Both the position numbers and the translations under genes were made by a program. Shown in pieces: positions 43,426 through 51,363 of a stretch of 64,000 nucleotides of DNA. This DNA comes from Herbaspirillum sp. 3R11 (GTDB lineage Bacteria > Pseudomonadota > Gammaproteobacteria > Burkholderiales > Burkholderiaceae_D). Below the pieces are notes generated by a model, which was not told the DNA's origin, made no database searches, and was given only the letters and a program-made list of their open reading frames with translations. The stretch is taken from the NCBI RefSeq assembly GCF_004563925.1, contig NZ_SPNJ01000001.1:1178001-1242000 (forward strand). Direction: 5' to 3'. Every line of letters starts with the position of its first letter. The first letter of the stretch is position 1.

Positions 43426-44514
43426 ATGACGCTGGATCGCAGAACCGTACTCAAACAGTTGGCAGCAGGCGGCGTCGGCGTCGGGTCAGCAATGCTGGGG
43501 CTGCAGGCGCGCGCCGCCAACAAACCGGCAATCATCCGCATCGGCGTGGCGCAACCCGGAATCGGCAATCCACCGCAATTCTCCGGCAGCTCGGCGGCCG
43601 TGGCCAATGCCAAGGGCTGGGTCGAAGAAGAGTTCAAGGCCGACGGCATCAAGGTCGAGTGGTTCTTCTTCAAGGGCGCCGGTCCGGCGGTCAACGAGGC
43701 ACTCAGCAACAAGCAACTCGACTTCGCGTTCCAGGGCGACCTGCCTTCCATCGTGGCGAAATCGGCGGGACTCAAGACCAAGCTGATCCTGGCCACCGGC
43801 GTGCGCTCCAACATTTATCTCGCGGTGCCGCCGGACTCGCCGATTCAATCCGTCAAGGATTTGCGCGGCAAGCGCGTCGCCATCTTCAAGGGCACCAACG
43901 CGCAGTTGCCGATCAATCGCGTGCTGGAGGCGAACGGCCTGCAAGAGCGCGACCTGCGCGCCATCAATCTCGACCAGGCCACCACGCTGGCGGCGCTGAG
44001 CACCAAGGACATCGACGCCGCGTTCGGCAACATCAACCTGCTGCGCCTGCGCGACAAGAACGCCGCGCGCATCGTCTACAGCAGCAAGGGCGGTTCGCCG
44101 ATCTTCACGACGCAATCGCACGTGCTGGTGACGGAAGAATTCGCGCAGCAATATCCGGAGATCACGGCGCGCGTGGTCAAGACCTTCGTGAAGACCTCGA
44201 AGTGGGCGTCGGACGAAGTCAACCGCGACGAAGTGCTGCGCCTGTGGGCCAAGGCCGGCACGCCGTACGAGCACTGGCGCGAAGACTACGACGGTCAGCC
44301 GCTGCGCGTGCGCATCAATCCCAACTTCGATCCTTTCCTGGTCGCACGCTACAAGGACTCGGTCGAGCAAGCCTACCGCCTGAAACTGAGCCGCTCCAAG
44401 TTCGACGTCGATCAATGGATCGACCAGCGCTACCTCAAGGCCGCGCTGAAAGAGCTGAACCTGGAAACCTATTGGCCGATCTTCCAGGTCAACGGCAAGA
44501 TCCTGGGGACCTGA
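43426..44514 (+). CDS. NitT/TauT-type ABC substrate-binding protein with twin-arginine-like signal
   Basis: 362 residues. The N-terminus 'LDRRTVLKQLAAGGVGVGSAMLG' has the Arg pair and hydrophobic core of a Tat-type signal. The mature part starts 'AIIRIGVAQPGIGNPPQFSGSS' and contains 'LDFAFQGDLPSIVAKSAGLK', typical of sulfonate and taurine receptors. It is the first gene of a + strand run of eight (to 51291) including permeases, ATPase, SoxC/D-like proteins and two oxygenases, which points to an organosulfur ligand. Confidence 0.92.
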   Translation: MTLDRRTVLKQLAAGGVGVGSAMLGLQARAANKPAIIRIGVAQPGIGNPPQFSGSSAAVANAKGWVEEEFKADGIKVEWFFFKGAGPAVNEALSNKQLDFAFQGDLPSIVAKSAGLKTKLILATGVRSNIYLAVPPDSPIQSVKDLRGKRVAIFKGTNAQLPINRVLEANGLQERDLRAINLDQATTLAALSTKDIDAAFGNINLLRLRDKNAARIVYSSKGGSPIFTTQSHVLVTEEFAQQYPEITARVVKTFVKTSKWASDEVNRDEVLRLWAKAGTPYEHWREDYDGQPLRVRINPNFDPFLVARYKDSVEQAYRLKLSRSKFDVDQWIDQRYLKAALKELNLETYWPIFQVNGKILGT

Positions 44515-44517
44515 TCC

Positions 44518-45393
44518 ATGAGCGCGCAACAGGCAGCTTTGGAGTTGCCATCGTCCGTGTCCTCGTCCGTGCCTTCATCCGCGTCGCCGACCGCGTCGTC
44601 ACTATCAACGCAGGAGCCGCGTGCGCGCTTCTACAGCAACTGGTCGCCGCGCTGGCTGGCCTTGCCGTTTCCCTTGTTCCTGTTGCTGCTCTGGTATGTT
44701 GCCGCGCAATTCGAATGGGTGGCGCCGCAGGTGTTGCCGTCGCCGCAATCGGTGGCGCTGACCTTCATCGACCTGGTGGCATCGGGCGAGATGTTCGACA
44801 ACCTCAAGATCAGTTTGCTGCGCGTGCTGCTCGGTTTCGGCGTGGGCCTGGCCGGCGGTTTGCTGCTGGGCGTGGCGATGGGCTTGTCGCCGGTGTTCAA
44901 GGACTATGTCTATCCCTTGTTCAAGGCCTTCAGCCAGGTGCCGGTGCTGGGTTGGCTGCCGCTGCTGATGCTGCTGGTCGGCATCGACGAGGCGCTCAAG
45001 ATCATCCTGATTTCCAAGGCGGCGCTGGTGCCGATTGCGCTCAACACCTTCAAGGGCATCGAGAACGTGCCGGCGCGTTATGTCGAAGTGGCGCGCGTGC
45101 TGAAATTCTCGCGCTGGCAATTGTTGACGCGCGTGATCTTTCCTGCGGCGCTGCCGCCGATCTGGAACGGCGTGCGCTACGGTTTCACGCATGCGTGGCT
45201 GGCGCTGGTGGTGGTCGAGTTGCTGGCGTCGTCGGAAGGCCTCGGCTACATGATCGTGTTCGGTCGCCAGCTGTTCCAGCTGGACGTGGTGATGGCGGCG
45301 GTGGTGGTGGTCGGGGCGGTCGGCTATGTACTGGATCGCGTGCTGGCGCGCATTGAAATCGTGCTGCTCGGCTGGCGCCGTAGCGGCTTCTGA
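44518..45393 (+). CDS. ABC transporter permease (SsuC/TauC-like), first of two
   Basis: 291 residues. A ~35-residue Ser-rich N-terminal tail precedes about six helices; EAA loop 'YVEVARVLKFSRWQLLTRVIFP'. 'GFGVGLAGGLLLGVAMGLS' is characteristic. It begins 3 bases after the binding-protein stop. A second, different permease follows, so the channel may be a heterodimer rather than the homodimer usual in this family. Confidence 0.92.
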   Translation: MSAQQAALELPSSVSSSVPSSASPTASSLSTQEPRARFYSNWSPRWLALPFPLFLLLLWYVAAQFEWVAPQVLPSPQSVALTFIDLVASGEMFDNLKISLLRVLLGFGVGLAGGLLLGVAMGLSPVFKDYVYPLFKAFSQVPVLGWLPLLMLLVGIDEALKIILISKAALVPIALNTFKGIENVPARYVEVARVLKFSRWQLLTRVIFPAALPPIWNGVRYGFTHAWLALVVVELLASSEGLGYMIVFGRQLFQLDVVMAAVVVVGAVGYVLDRVLARIEIVLLGWRRSGF

Positions 45394-45406
45394 GCGGGGC
45401 ATCATC

Positions 45407-46213
45407 ATGGCGCGATCTTCTTCTTATAACACGCAAGACAAACACCCCGTACCGAAATTCCTGCGCGGTTGGATCTTGCCGGCGCTGCTGTTGCTGCTGT
45501 GGTGGCTGGCGGTGAAATTCAACTGGTCGACTTCGCCCTTGCTGGTGCCGGTCGACAAGGTGTGGGATACCGCCGTCGAGCAGTTCCGCAGCGGCGAACT
45601 GGCGATTGCGCTGGAGGCCAGCTTGCGGCGCGATCTGATCGGCTTCGCCATCGGCGTAAGCGCGGGGCTGGTGTTCGGCGTTGCGTTCGGCTTGTCGCGG
45701 CTGTTCGAGCGGATGATCGGACCGACCTTCCATACGCTCAAGCAAATCTCGTTGTTCGCCTGGATTCCGCTGCTGTCGGTGTGGTTCGGCCTGGGCGATC
45801 CGGCCAAGGTGGCGTTCCTGTCGCTGGCGGCTTTTTTCCCGGTGGTGCTCAACACCTTCGAAGGCATACGCAGCGTGCCGGCCGAACTGGTCGAGGCGGC
45901 GCGGGTGCTGAAGTTCAACCGCCGCCAGTGGCTGTTCAAACTGATCCTGCCGGCGGCGTCGCCGTCGATCCTGGCGGGCATCCATCTCGCGCTGATCTAT
46001 GCGTGGCTGGCGACGTTGGGCGCCGAATACCTGCTGGTCTCGGGCAAGGGCATCGGCAACACCATGATCGATGGACGCGAATTGTTCTTGATGGACCTGG
46101 TGATCTTCGGCGTGATCGTGGTCGGCTTCGTCGGCTTCGCGCTGAACTGGCTGGCGGCGCGCCTGGAGCGCCGTTTGCTGGCGTGGCGCGGCCGCTCGGT
46201 CGCACAATTTTAA
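45407..46213 (+). CDS. ABC transporter permease (SsuC/TauC-like), second of two
   Basis: 268 residues, about six helices, EAA loop 'LVEAARVLKFNRRQWLFKLILP'. It is clearly a paralogue of the preceding permease. ATG 45407 lies 13 bases after the first permease's stop; a longer frame overlapping that gene is not supported. It is followed 9 bases later by the ATPase. Confidence 0.92.
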   Translation: MARSSSYNTQDKHPVPKFLRGWILPALLLLLWWLAVKFNWSTSPLLVPVDKVWDTAVEQFRSGELAIALEASLRRDLIGFAIGVSAGLVFGVAFGLSRLFERMIGPTFHTLKQISLFAWIPLLSVWFGLGDPAKVAFLSLAAFFPVVLNTFEGIRSVPAELVEAARVLKFNRRQWLFKLILPAASPSILAGIHLALIYAWLATLGAEYLLVSGKGIGNTMIDGRELFLMDLVIFGVIVVGFVGFALNWLAARLERRLLAWRGRSVAQF

Positions 46214-46222
46214 GGAAACAAT

Positions 46223-47056
46223 ATGTCGCAAGCCGGCACGCTGGATATCCAGCATCTCAGTAAATCCTACCCGGTCAAGGACGGCGACCTGGCGGTCCTC
46301 GAAGACGTCACGCTGACCATCACGCCGGGCGAGTTCGTCAGCATCGTCGGCTCCAGCGGCTGCGGCAAGTCGACCTTGCTGCGCCTGATCGTCGGATTGG
46401 AAGAAGACTATCAGGGCCAGGTGCTGCTGGATGGCGAACGCATCGTCGGCACCAGCCTGCGGCGCGGCATCGTGTTCCAGGAACACCGGCTGTTTCCCTG
46501 GCTGACGGTGGAGAACAATATCCAGCTGGGCCTGCTCAACGCGGACCTGACGCCGGGTCAAAAACGCCTGGCGGTGCGCGAACACATTGCACTGGTGGGG
46601 CTGGAAGGTTTTGAGAAGTCGTATCCGCATCAGCTGTCGGGCGGCATGGCGCAGCGCGTGGCGATTGCACGCGCATTGGTGAGCAAGCCGGAAATTCTGC
46701 TGCTGGACGAGCCGTTCGGCGCGCTCGACGCCTTGACGCGCGCATACCTGCAACAGGAGTTGCACCGCATCTGGCAGGCCGAGGGCATCACCATGATCCT
46801 GGTGACGCATGACGTCGAGGAAGCGATTTATCTGGGCGACAAGGTGGTGGTGATGGAGCCGCGGCCGGGACGCATCCGCCGCATCGTGCCGGTCGGCCTG
46901 GCGCATCCGCGTGAACGCGCGGCAGTCGGTTTTGCGGAGGTCAAGCAACAGGTGCTGCGGGAATTTTCGGGCGACAGCGCCAGCCTTGCGGAGCCGCCTT
47001 TGCGCAGCGAGGCGGCAGAGCCGGAAGAACCTCGGCAATGGCGTTTTGCAATCTGA
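46223..47056 (+). CDS. ABC transporter ATP-binding protein (SsuB/TauB-like)
   Basis: 277 residues. Walker A GSSGCGKST, Q-loop 'IVFQEHRLFPW', signature LSGGMAQRVA, Walker B LLLDEPFGALDALT, H-loop VTHDVEEAI. An acidic C-terminal tail (about residues 255-277) is longer than usual. RBS aaggaa. It supplies energy for the two permeases upstream; a 62-base gap leads to the SoxC-like gene. Confidence 0.93.
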   Translation: MSQAGTLDIQHLSKSYPVKDGDLAVLEDVTLTITPGEFVSIVGSSGCGKSTLLRLIVGLEEDYQGQVLLDGERIVGTSLRRGIVFQEHRLFPWLTVENNIQLGLLNADLTPGQKRLAVREHIALVGLEGFEKSYPHQLSGGMAQRVAIARALVSKPEILLLDEPFGALDALTRAYLQQELHRIWQAEGITMILVTHDVEEAIYLGDKVVVMEPRPGRIRRIVPVGLAHPRERAAVGFAEVKQQVLREFSGDSASLAEPPLRSEAAEPEEPRQWRFAI

Positions 47057-47118
47057 ATCCGACAACAGAACGACAACATAAGCACAACACAACCACAACG
47101 TCACGAGACAAACACGCA

Positions 47119-48357
47119 ATGAGCAGCAAACAGAATCAGTCTGCAGGGCGCAGGCGCTTCCTGCGCGGCGGCGCCGTGCTGGGAGCCGGCCTGGCCGCCG
47201 GTGCGCGCGCCGAACCTTTGACGGTGGCGCCGTGGAGCAAGACGCCGGGCGAACCGGTGCTGTGGCATCCGTATGGCGAACCGTCGCCGTTCGAGAAGAA
47301 CGTGGTGCGCCGCTCGCGTGGCGCGGCGCCGCTGCCGGGGGCGAACTCGTCGATGACGCCGTTGCAGGACCTGCACGGCATCATCACGCCGACCGGACTT
47401 GTCTTCGAGCGGCATCACGCCGGTATCCCGCAGATCGATCCGGAGCAGCATCGTTTGGCGGTGCATGGCCTGGTCGAGCGTCCGACGATTTTCACGATGA
47501 ACGATCTGGTGCGGCTGCCGTCGGTGTCGCGCATTCACTTCCTTGAATGTTCAGGCAATACCGGACGCGAATGGAAGGGGCCGGGTACCGCTTCCCTGCA
47601 ATTCAGCCACGGCTTGCTGTCGTGCTGCGAATGGACCGGCGTACCGCTGGCGACCGTGCTGGAAGAAGTCGGCATCAAGCCCGAGGGCGCGTGGATTCTG
47701 GCCGAAGGCGCCGACTCGGCCGGCATGACGCGCAGCATCCCGATCGGCAAGGCGCTCGACGATGCCTTGCTGGTGTATGCGCAAAATGGTGAACGGCTGC
47801 GGCCCGAGCATGGCTATCCGCTGCGGCTTTTTTTGCCCGGCTTCGAGGGCAACATGAGCGTCAAATGGTTGCGTCGTCTCAAGGTGGGACGCGAGCCGTT
47901 CATGTCGCGCGAAGAGACATCGAAGTACACCGACTCGCTGCCGGACGGCACGGCGCGCCAGTTCACATTTTTGATGGAAACCAAATCGGTGATCACGTTT
48001 CCGGCGCCCGACCATCGTCTCAAGGAAAAGGGTTTCTATGAAATTTCCGGCCTGGCATGGACCGGACGCGGACGCATCAAACGCGTTGACGTATCGACCG
48101 ACGGCGGTCGCAGCTGGACCGAAGCGCGCCTGCAGGAACCGGTGCTGGATCGCGCATTGACGCGCTTCCGCTTGCCGTGGCGCTGGGACGGCGCGCCGGC
48201 CGTGCTGCAGAGCAGGGCGCTGGACGAGAGCGGCTTCGTGCAGCCCAGCGGCGCACAGCTGGTCGATGCGCGCGGCTTCGAATCCAACTATCACTTCAAC
48301 GCCATCCAGAGCTGGAAAGTGGCGAGCGACGGGGTCATTACCAATGTTCAGGTTTAG
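47119..48357 (+). CDS. soxC: Periplasmic sulfite dehydrogenase, molybdopterin subunit (SoxC-like)
   Basis: 412 residues. A clear Tat signal (RRRFLRGGAVLGAGLAAG) sends the folded Mo-enzyme to the periplasm. The sulfite-oxidase fold follows: Mo-ligand Cys144 in 'FLECSGNTGR', then 'VKWLRRLKV', and a C-terminal dimerisation domain ('ISGLAWTGRGRIKRVDVSTDGG'). It oxidises sulfite to sulfate, or acts on a sulfane sulfur if it works like Sox(CD)2. Its stop overlaps the cytochrome gene start by 14 bases, so they form a pair. The operon context suggests removal of sulfite released by desulfonation. Confidence 0.9.
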   Translation: MSSKQNQSAGRRRFLRGGAVLGAGLAAGARAEPLTVAPWSKTPGEPVLWHPYGEPSPFEKNVVRRSRGAAPLPGANSSMTPLQDLHGIITPTGLVFERHHAGIPQIDPEQHRLAVHGLVERPTIFTMNDLVRLPSVSRIHFLECSGNTGREWKGPGTASLQFSHGLLSCCEWTGVPLATVLEEVGIKPEGAWILAEGADSAGMTRSIPIGKALDDALLVYAQNGERLRPEHGYPLRLFLPGFEGNMSVKWLRRLKVGREPFMSREETSKYTDSLPDGTARQFTFLMETKSVITFPAPDHRLKEKGFYEISGLAWTGRGRIKRVDVSTDGGRSWTEARLQEPVLDRALTRFRLPWRWDGAPAVLQSRALDESGFVQPSGAQLVDARGFESNYHFNAIQSWKVASDGVITNVQV

Positions 48358-48919
48358 CGCTTTCATCGGCGCCGTTGCGCTTGTGCTGTCATTCAGCGTG
48401 CAGGCCCAGGTGTACGGCGTAGGTCATGCGGCCAGCGAGCGCGACCTGGCGGCATGGAATATCGACGTCGCCGCCGACGGCGCCGGCTTGCCTGCGGGCA
48501 GCGGCAGCGTGACGAACGGCAAGACCATCTACGCTCAGCAATGCGCAGCCTGCCACGGCGCCAAAGGCGAGGGCAAACCGGCCGATCAGCTGGTGGGCGG
48601 CAAGGGCACGCTGGCGTCGGCCAATCCGGTCAAGACCATCGGCAGCTTCTGGCCGTATGCGACGACGGTGTTCGATTTCATCAACCGCGCGATGCCGTAC
48701 AACGCGCCGCAGAGCCTGACGCCGGAAGAGGTGTATTCGGTGACGGCCTATCTGCTGTACCTGAACGGCGTAGTGGCCGCGGACACCGTACTCGATGCGC
48801 GCTCGCTGCCCAAGGTGCGCATGCCCAATCGCGACGGCTTCATCGGCGACACCCGTCCCGATACGACCAACGTCGCCTGTCAAAAGAATTGCAGCATTCC
48901 AGCAAGACGCAAGCCATAG
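48344..48919 (+). CDS. c-type cytochrome, SoxD-like, monoheme
   Basis: 191 residues with a signal peptide (MFRFSAFIGAVALVLSFSVQA). One heme site CAACH (Cys67, Cys70, His71) and probable Met ligand in 'NRAMPYNAPQSLTPEEVYSVTAYLLYLNG', the pattern of the SoxD N-terminal domain. Classical SoxD is diheme and about twice as long; the second heme domain is absent. ATG 48344 overlaps the SoxC-like gene. It should take electrons from that enzyme to the respiratory chain. Confidence 0.88.
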   Translation: MFRFSAFIGAVALVLSFSVQAQVYGVGHAASERDLAAWNIDVAADGAGLPAGSGSVTNGKTIYAQQCAACHGAKGEGKPADQLVGGKGTLASANPVKTIGSFWPYATTVFDFINRAMPYNAPQSLTPEEVYSVTAYLLYLNGVVAADTVLDARSLPKVRMPNRDGFIGDTRPDTTNVACQKNCSIPARRKP

Positions 48920-48994
48920 ACGTGAGCCATAGCAGCAATCTTTACCCTGCAAGCTGTAACCCTCTAGCCAGTCATTTTCGTGAAGGAGAACAAG

Positions 48995-49924
48995 ATGTCC
49001 GAAGCATTGCTTGATCTGCATCCCGTCGCCGGCCGCATCGGCGCTGAAATCCGCGACGTGCGCCTGTCCGGCGATCTCGGCCAGGAGACGTTCAGCGCCA
49101 TTCGCCAGGCGCTGCTGAAGTACAAGGTCCTGTTCTTCCGAGGGCAACAGCATCTGGACGACGTCGGTCAGGAAGCCTTCGCCAAACTGTGGGGTGAACT
49201 GGTGGCGCATCCGACCGTGCCGGTGCGCGACGGCACCGGTTACCTGCTGGAGCTGGATTCGGTGCATGGTGGTCGCGCCAATTCCTGGCACACCGACGTC
49301 ACCTTCGACCTGGCGTATCCGCAGGCGTCGATCCTGCGCGCAGTGGTGATTCCGCAAGCGGGCGGCGATACCGTGTGGGCGAACACGGCGCAGGCGTATC
49401 TCGACCTGCCGCCGGCTTTGCGCCAGCTGGCCGACAGCCTGTGGGCGCTGCACACCAATGACTATGACTACGCGGCGCGCTTCAATACCGATGACGCCGG
49501 GCTCAAGCGCTATCGCGAGGTGTTCACCTCCACGATTTACGAAACCGAACATCCGGTGGTGCGCGTGCATCCCGAGACCGGTGAACGCACCCTGGTGCTG
49601 GGACATTTCGTCAAGAAGCTGCTGGGTTATCCGACCGGCGATTCGGAGCATCTGCTCAAGCTGCTGGAGAGCTACATCATCCGCCTCGAAAATACTGTGC
49701 GTTGGCGCTGGACTACCGGCGACATTGCAATCTGGGACAACCGCGCCACGCAACACTATGCGATCAACGACTACGGCAGCCAGCATCGCGTGGTGCGCCG
49801 CGTGACGATCGCCGGCGACGTGCCGGTCGGCGTCGACGGCCGTCGCAGCGTATCCCGCAATGTACAGGACAAGGTACGCACGCCTGATGTCGTCGTTGCT
49901 TCAAAAGAGGCGGTGGCGTCATGA
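48995..49924 (+). CDS. TauD/TfdA-family Fe(II)/2-oxoglutarate dioxygenase
   Basis: 309 residues. Iron triad His99, Asp101 ('SWHTDVTF') and His254 ('RATQHYAI'); the 2-oxoglutarate Arg follows in 'RVVRRVTI'. It hydroxylates carbon next to a leaving group; TauD and AtsK release sulfite or sulfate in this way. ATG 48995 has a strong RBS (gaaggag). Its stop overlaps the monooxygenase start (ATGA). The context supports a sulfonate or sulfate ester substrate. Confidence 0.92.
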   Translation: MSEALLDLHPVAGRIGAEIRDVRLSGDLGQETFSAIRQALLKYKVLFFRGQQHLDDVGQEAFAKLWGELVAHPTVPVRDGTGYLLELDSVHGGRANSWHTDVTFDLAYPQASILRAVVIPQAGGDTVWANTAQAYLDLPPALRQLADSLWALHTNDYDYAARFNTDDAGLKRYREVFTSTIYETEHPVVRVHPETGERTLVLGHFVKKLLGYPTGDSEHLLKLLESYIIRLENTVRWRWTTGDIAIWDNRATQHYAINDYGSQHRVVRRVTIAGDVPVGVDGRRSVSRNVQDKVRTPDVVVASKEAVAS

Positions 49925-51291
49925 GCGGCCCGAAGAAACAACTGCGCCTTGGCGCCTTCCTGCAGGCGACCGGCCATCACGTGGCCGGCTGGCGCCATCC
50001 GCGCGCGCAACCGGACGCCGGCCAGAACATCGCGCACTACCGGCAGATCGCACAGACCGCCGAGCGCGCCAAGTTCGATGCCTTGTTCCTGGCCGACGGC
50101 GTGGCGATTCGTTCGCACGATGCAGAGACCTTGCACCTGACTTCGCGCGCCGCCACCTTCGAGCCGCTGACGCTGTTGTCGGCGCTGTCGCAGGCGACCG
50201 AACACATCGGCCTGGTGGCGACGGTGTCAACCACGTATAACGAGCCGTACCATGTGGCGCGCAAATTCGCTTCGCTCGACCATCTGAGCAACGGTCGCGC
50301 GGGCTGGAACGTGGTGACCTCGTGGTCGGAGTCGGAGGCGCACAACTTCAATCTCGACAAGCATCCCGAGCACGGCGCGCGCTATGAACGCGCCGAAGAA
50401 TTCGTCGACGTGGTGCGCGGCTTGTGGGACAGCTGGGAAGACGACGCCTTCCGCTTCGATCAGGCCGAGGGCGTGCATTTCGATCACCACAAGCTGCATG
50501 CGATCCATCACAAGGGCAAGCATTTCTCGGTACGGGGTCCGCTTAACGTGGCGCGTCCGGTGCAGGGGCATCCGGTGGTCGTGCAGGCCGGTTCGTCCGA
50601 GCCGGGCCAGGAGTTGGCGGCGCGTACGGCGGAGGTGATCTTCACCGCGCAGCAATCGCTGGAGGATGCGCAGCATTTCTACAGCGGGCTGAAGTCGCGG
50701 CTCGCCAAGTACGGCCGCGAACCGGATGAACTGAAGATCATGCCGGGCGTGTTCCCGGTGGTCGGTCGCAGCGAAAGCGAAGCGCTGGAAAAATTCGAAG
50801 AGCTGCAATCACTGATTCATCCGACCGTCGGCCTGTCGCTGCTGCAGCAGCATCTGGGCGGCATCGATCTGTCCGGCTATCCGCTCGACGGTCCGCTGCC
50901 GGAGAATTTGCAGGAACCGAACGGCACCAAGAGCCGTTTCCAGTTGGTGACGGCGCTGGCGCGTCGCGAGCAGCTGACGATCCGTCAGTTGTACCTGCGC
51001 GTGGCGACGGCGCGCGGTCACTGGTCCATCCATGGTACGCCGGAGAGCATCGTTGACCGTCTTGAGGAATGGTTCCTGAAGGGCGGCGCCGACGGTTTCA
51101 ATATCATGCCGCCGACTTTGCCGGGGGGACTCGACGACTTCGTCGAACTGGTGCTGCCGGAATTGCGCCGGCGCGGTTTGTTCCGCACCGAGTACGAAGG
51201 CAAAACCTTGCGCGAGAACCTGGGACTGGCGCGACCGGCGCACCGGATTTATCAGCAGAGCGGCGCCGACGTCCTGGGACGGGTAGCCTAA
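49921..51291 (+). CDS. FMN-dependent monooxygenase, NtaA/SnaA/DszA family
   Basis: 456 residues, bacterial luciferase-like TIM barrel. 'QTAERAKFDALFLADGVAIR', 'NGRAGWNVVTSW' and 'ARYERAEEFVDVVRGLWDSW' are hallmarks of the NtaA/DszA branch, which uses FMNH2 from a separate reductase. No flavin reductase gene is adjacent. Translation is coupled to the TauD-like gene. In this operon it would cleave a C-S (or C-N) bond of an imported compound; DszA acts on a sulfone. Confidence 0.92.
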   Translation: MSGPKKQLRLGAFLQATGHHVAGWRHPRAQPDAGQNIAHYRQIAQTAERAKFDALFLADGVAIRSHDAETLHLTSRAATFEPLTLLSALSQATEHIGLVATVSTTYNEPYHVARKFASLDHLSNGRAGWNVVTSWSESEAHNFNLDKHPEHGARYERAEEFVDVVRGLWDSWEDDAFRFDQAEGVHFDHHKLHAIHHKGKHFSVRGPLNVARPVQGHPVVVQAGSSEPGQELAARTAEVIFTAQQSLEDAQHFYSGLKSRLAKYGREPDELKIMPGVFPVVGRSESEALEKFEELQSLIHPTVGLSLLQQHLGGIDLSGYPLDGPLPENLQEPNGTKSRFQLVTALARREQLTIRQLYLRVATARGHWSIHGTPESIVDRLEEWFLKGGADGFNIMPPTLPGGLDDFVELVLPELRRRGLFRTEYEGKTLRENLGLARPAHRIYQQSGADVLGRVA

Positions 51292-51312
51292 AACGCAGAG
51301 AAGTAAACGTAG

Positions 51313-51349
51313 AAACGGCCTGGCTGCTTGCGCATGCCAGGCCGTTTTT
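51313..51349 (+). terminator. Rho-independent terminator of the organosulfur operon
   Basis: A perfect 12-bp stem (51313-51324 with 51336-51347), 11-base loop and a run of five T (51345-51349), 22 bases after the monooxygenase stop. It separates this operon from the convergent MFS gene and may also slow transcription from that side. Confidence 0.85.
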
Positions 51350-51363
51350 ATTGGCGGATCAGA

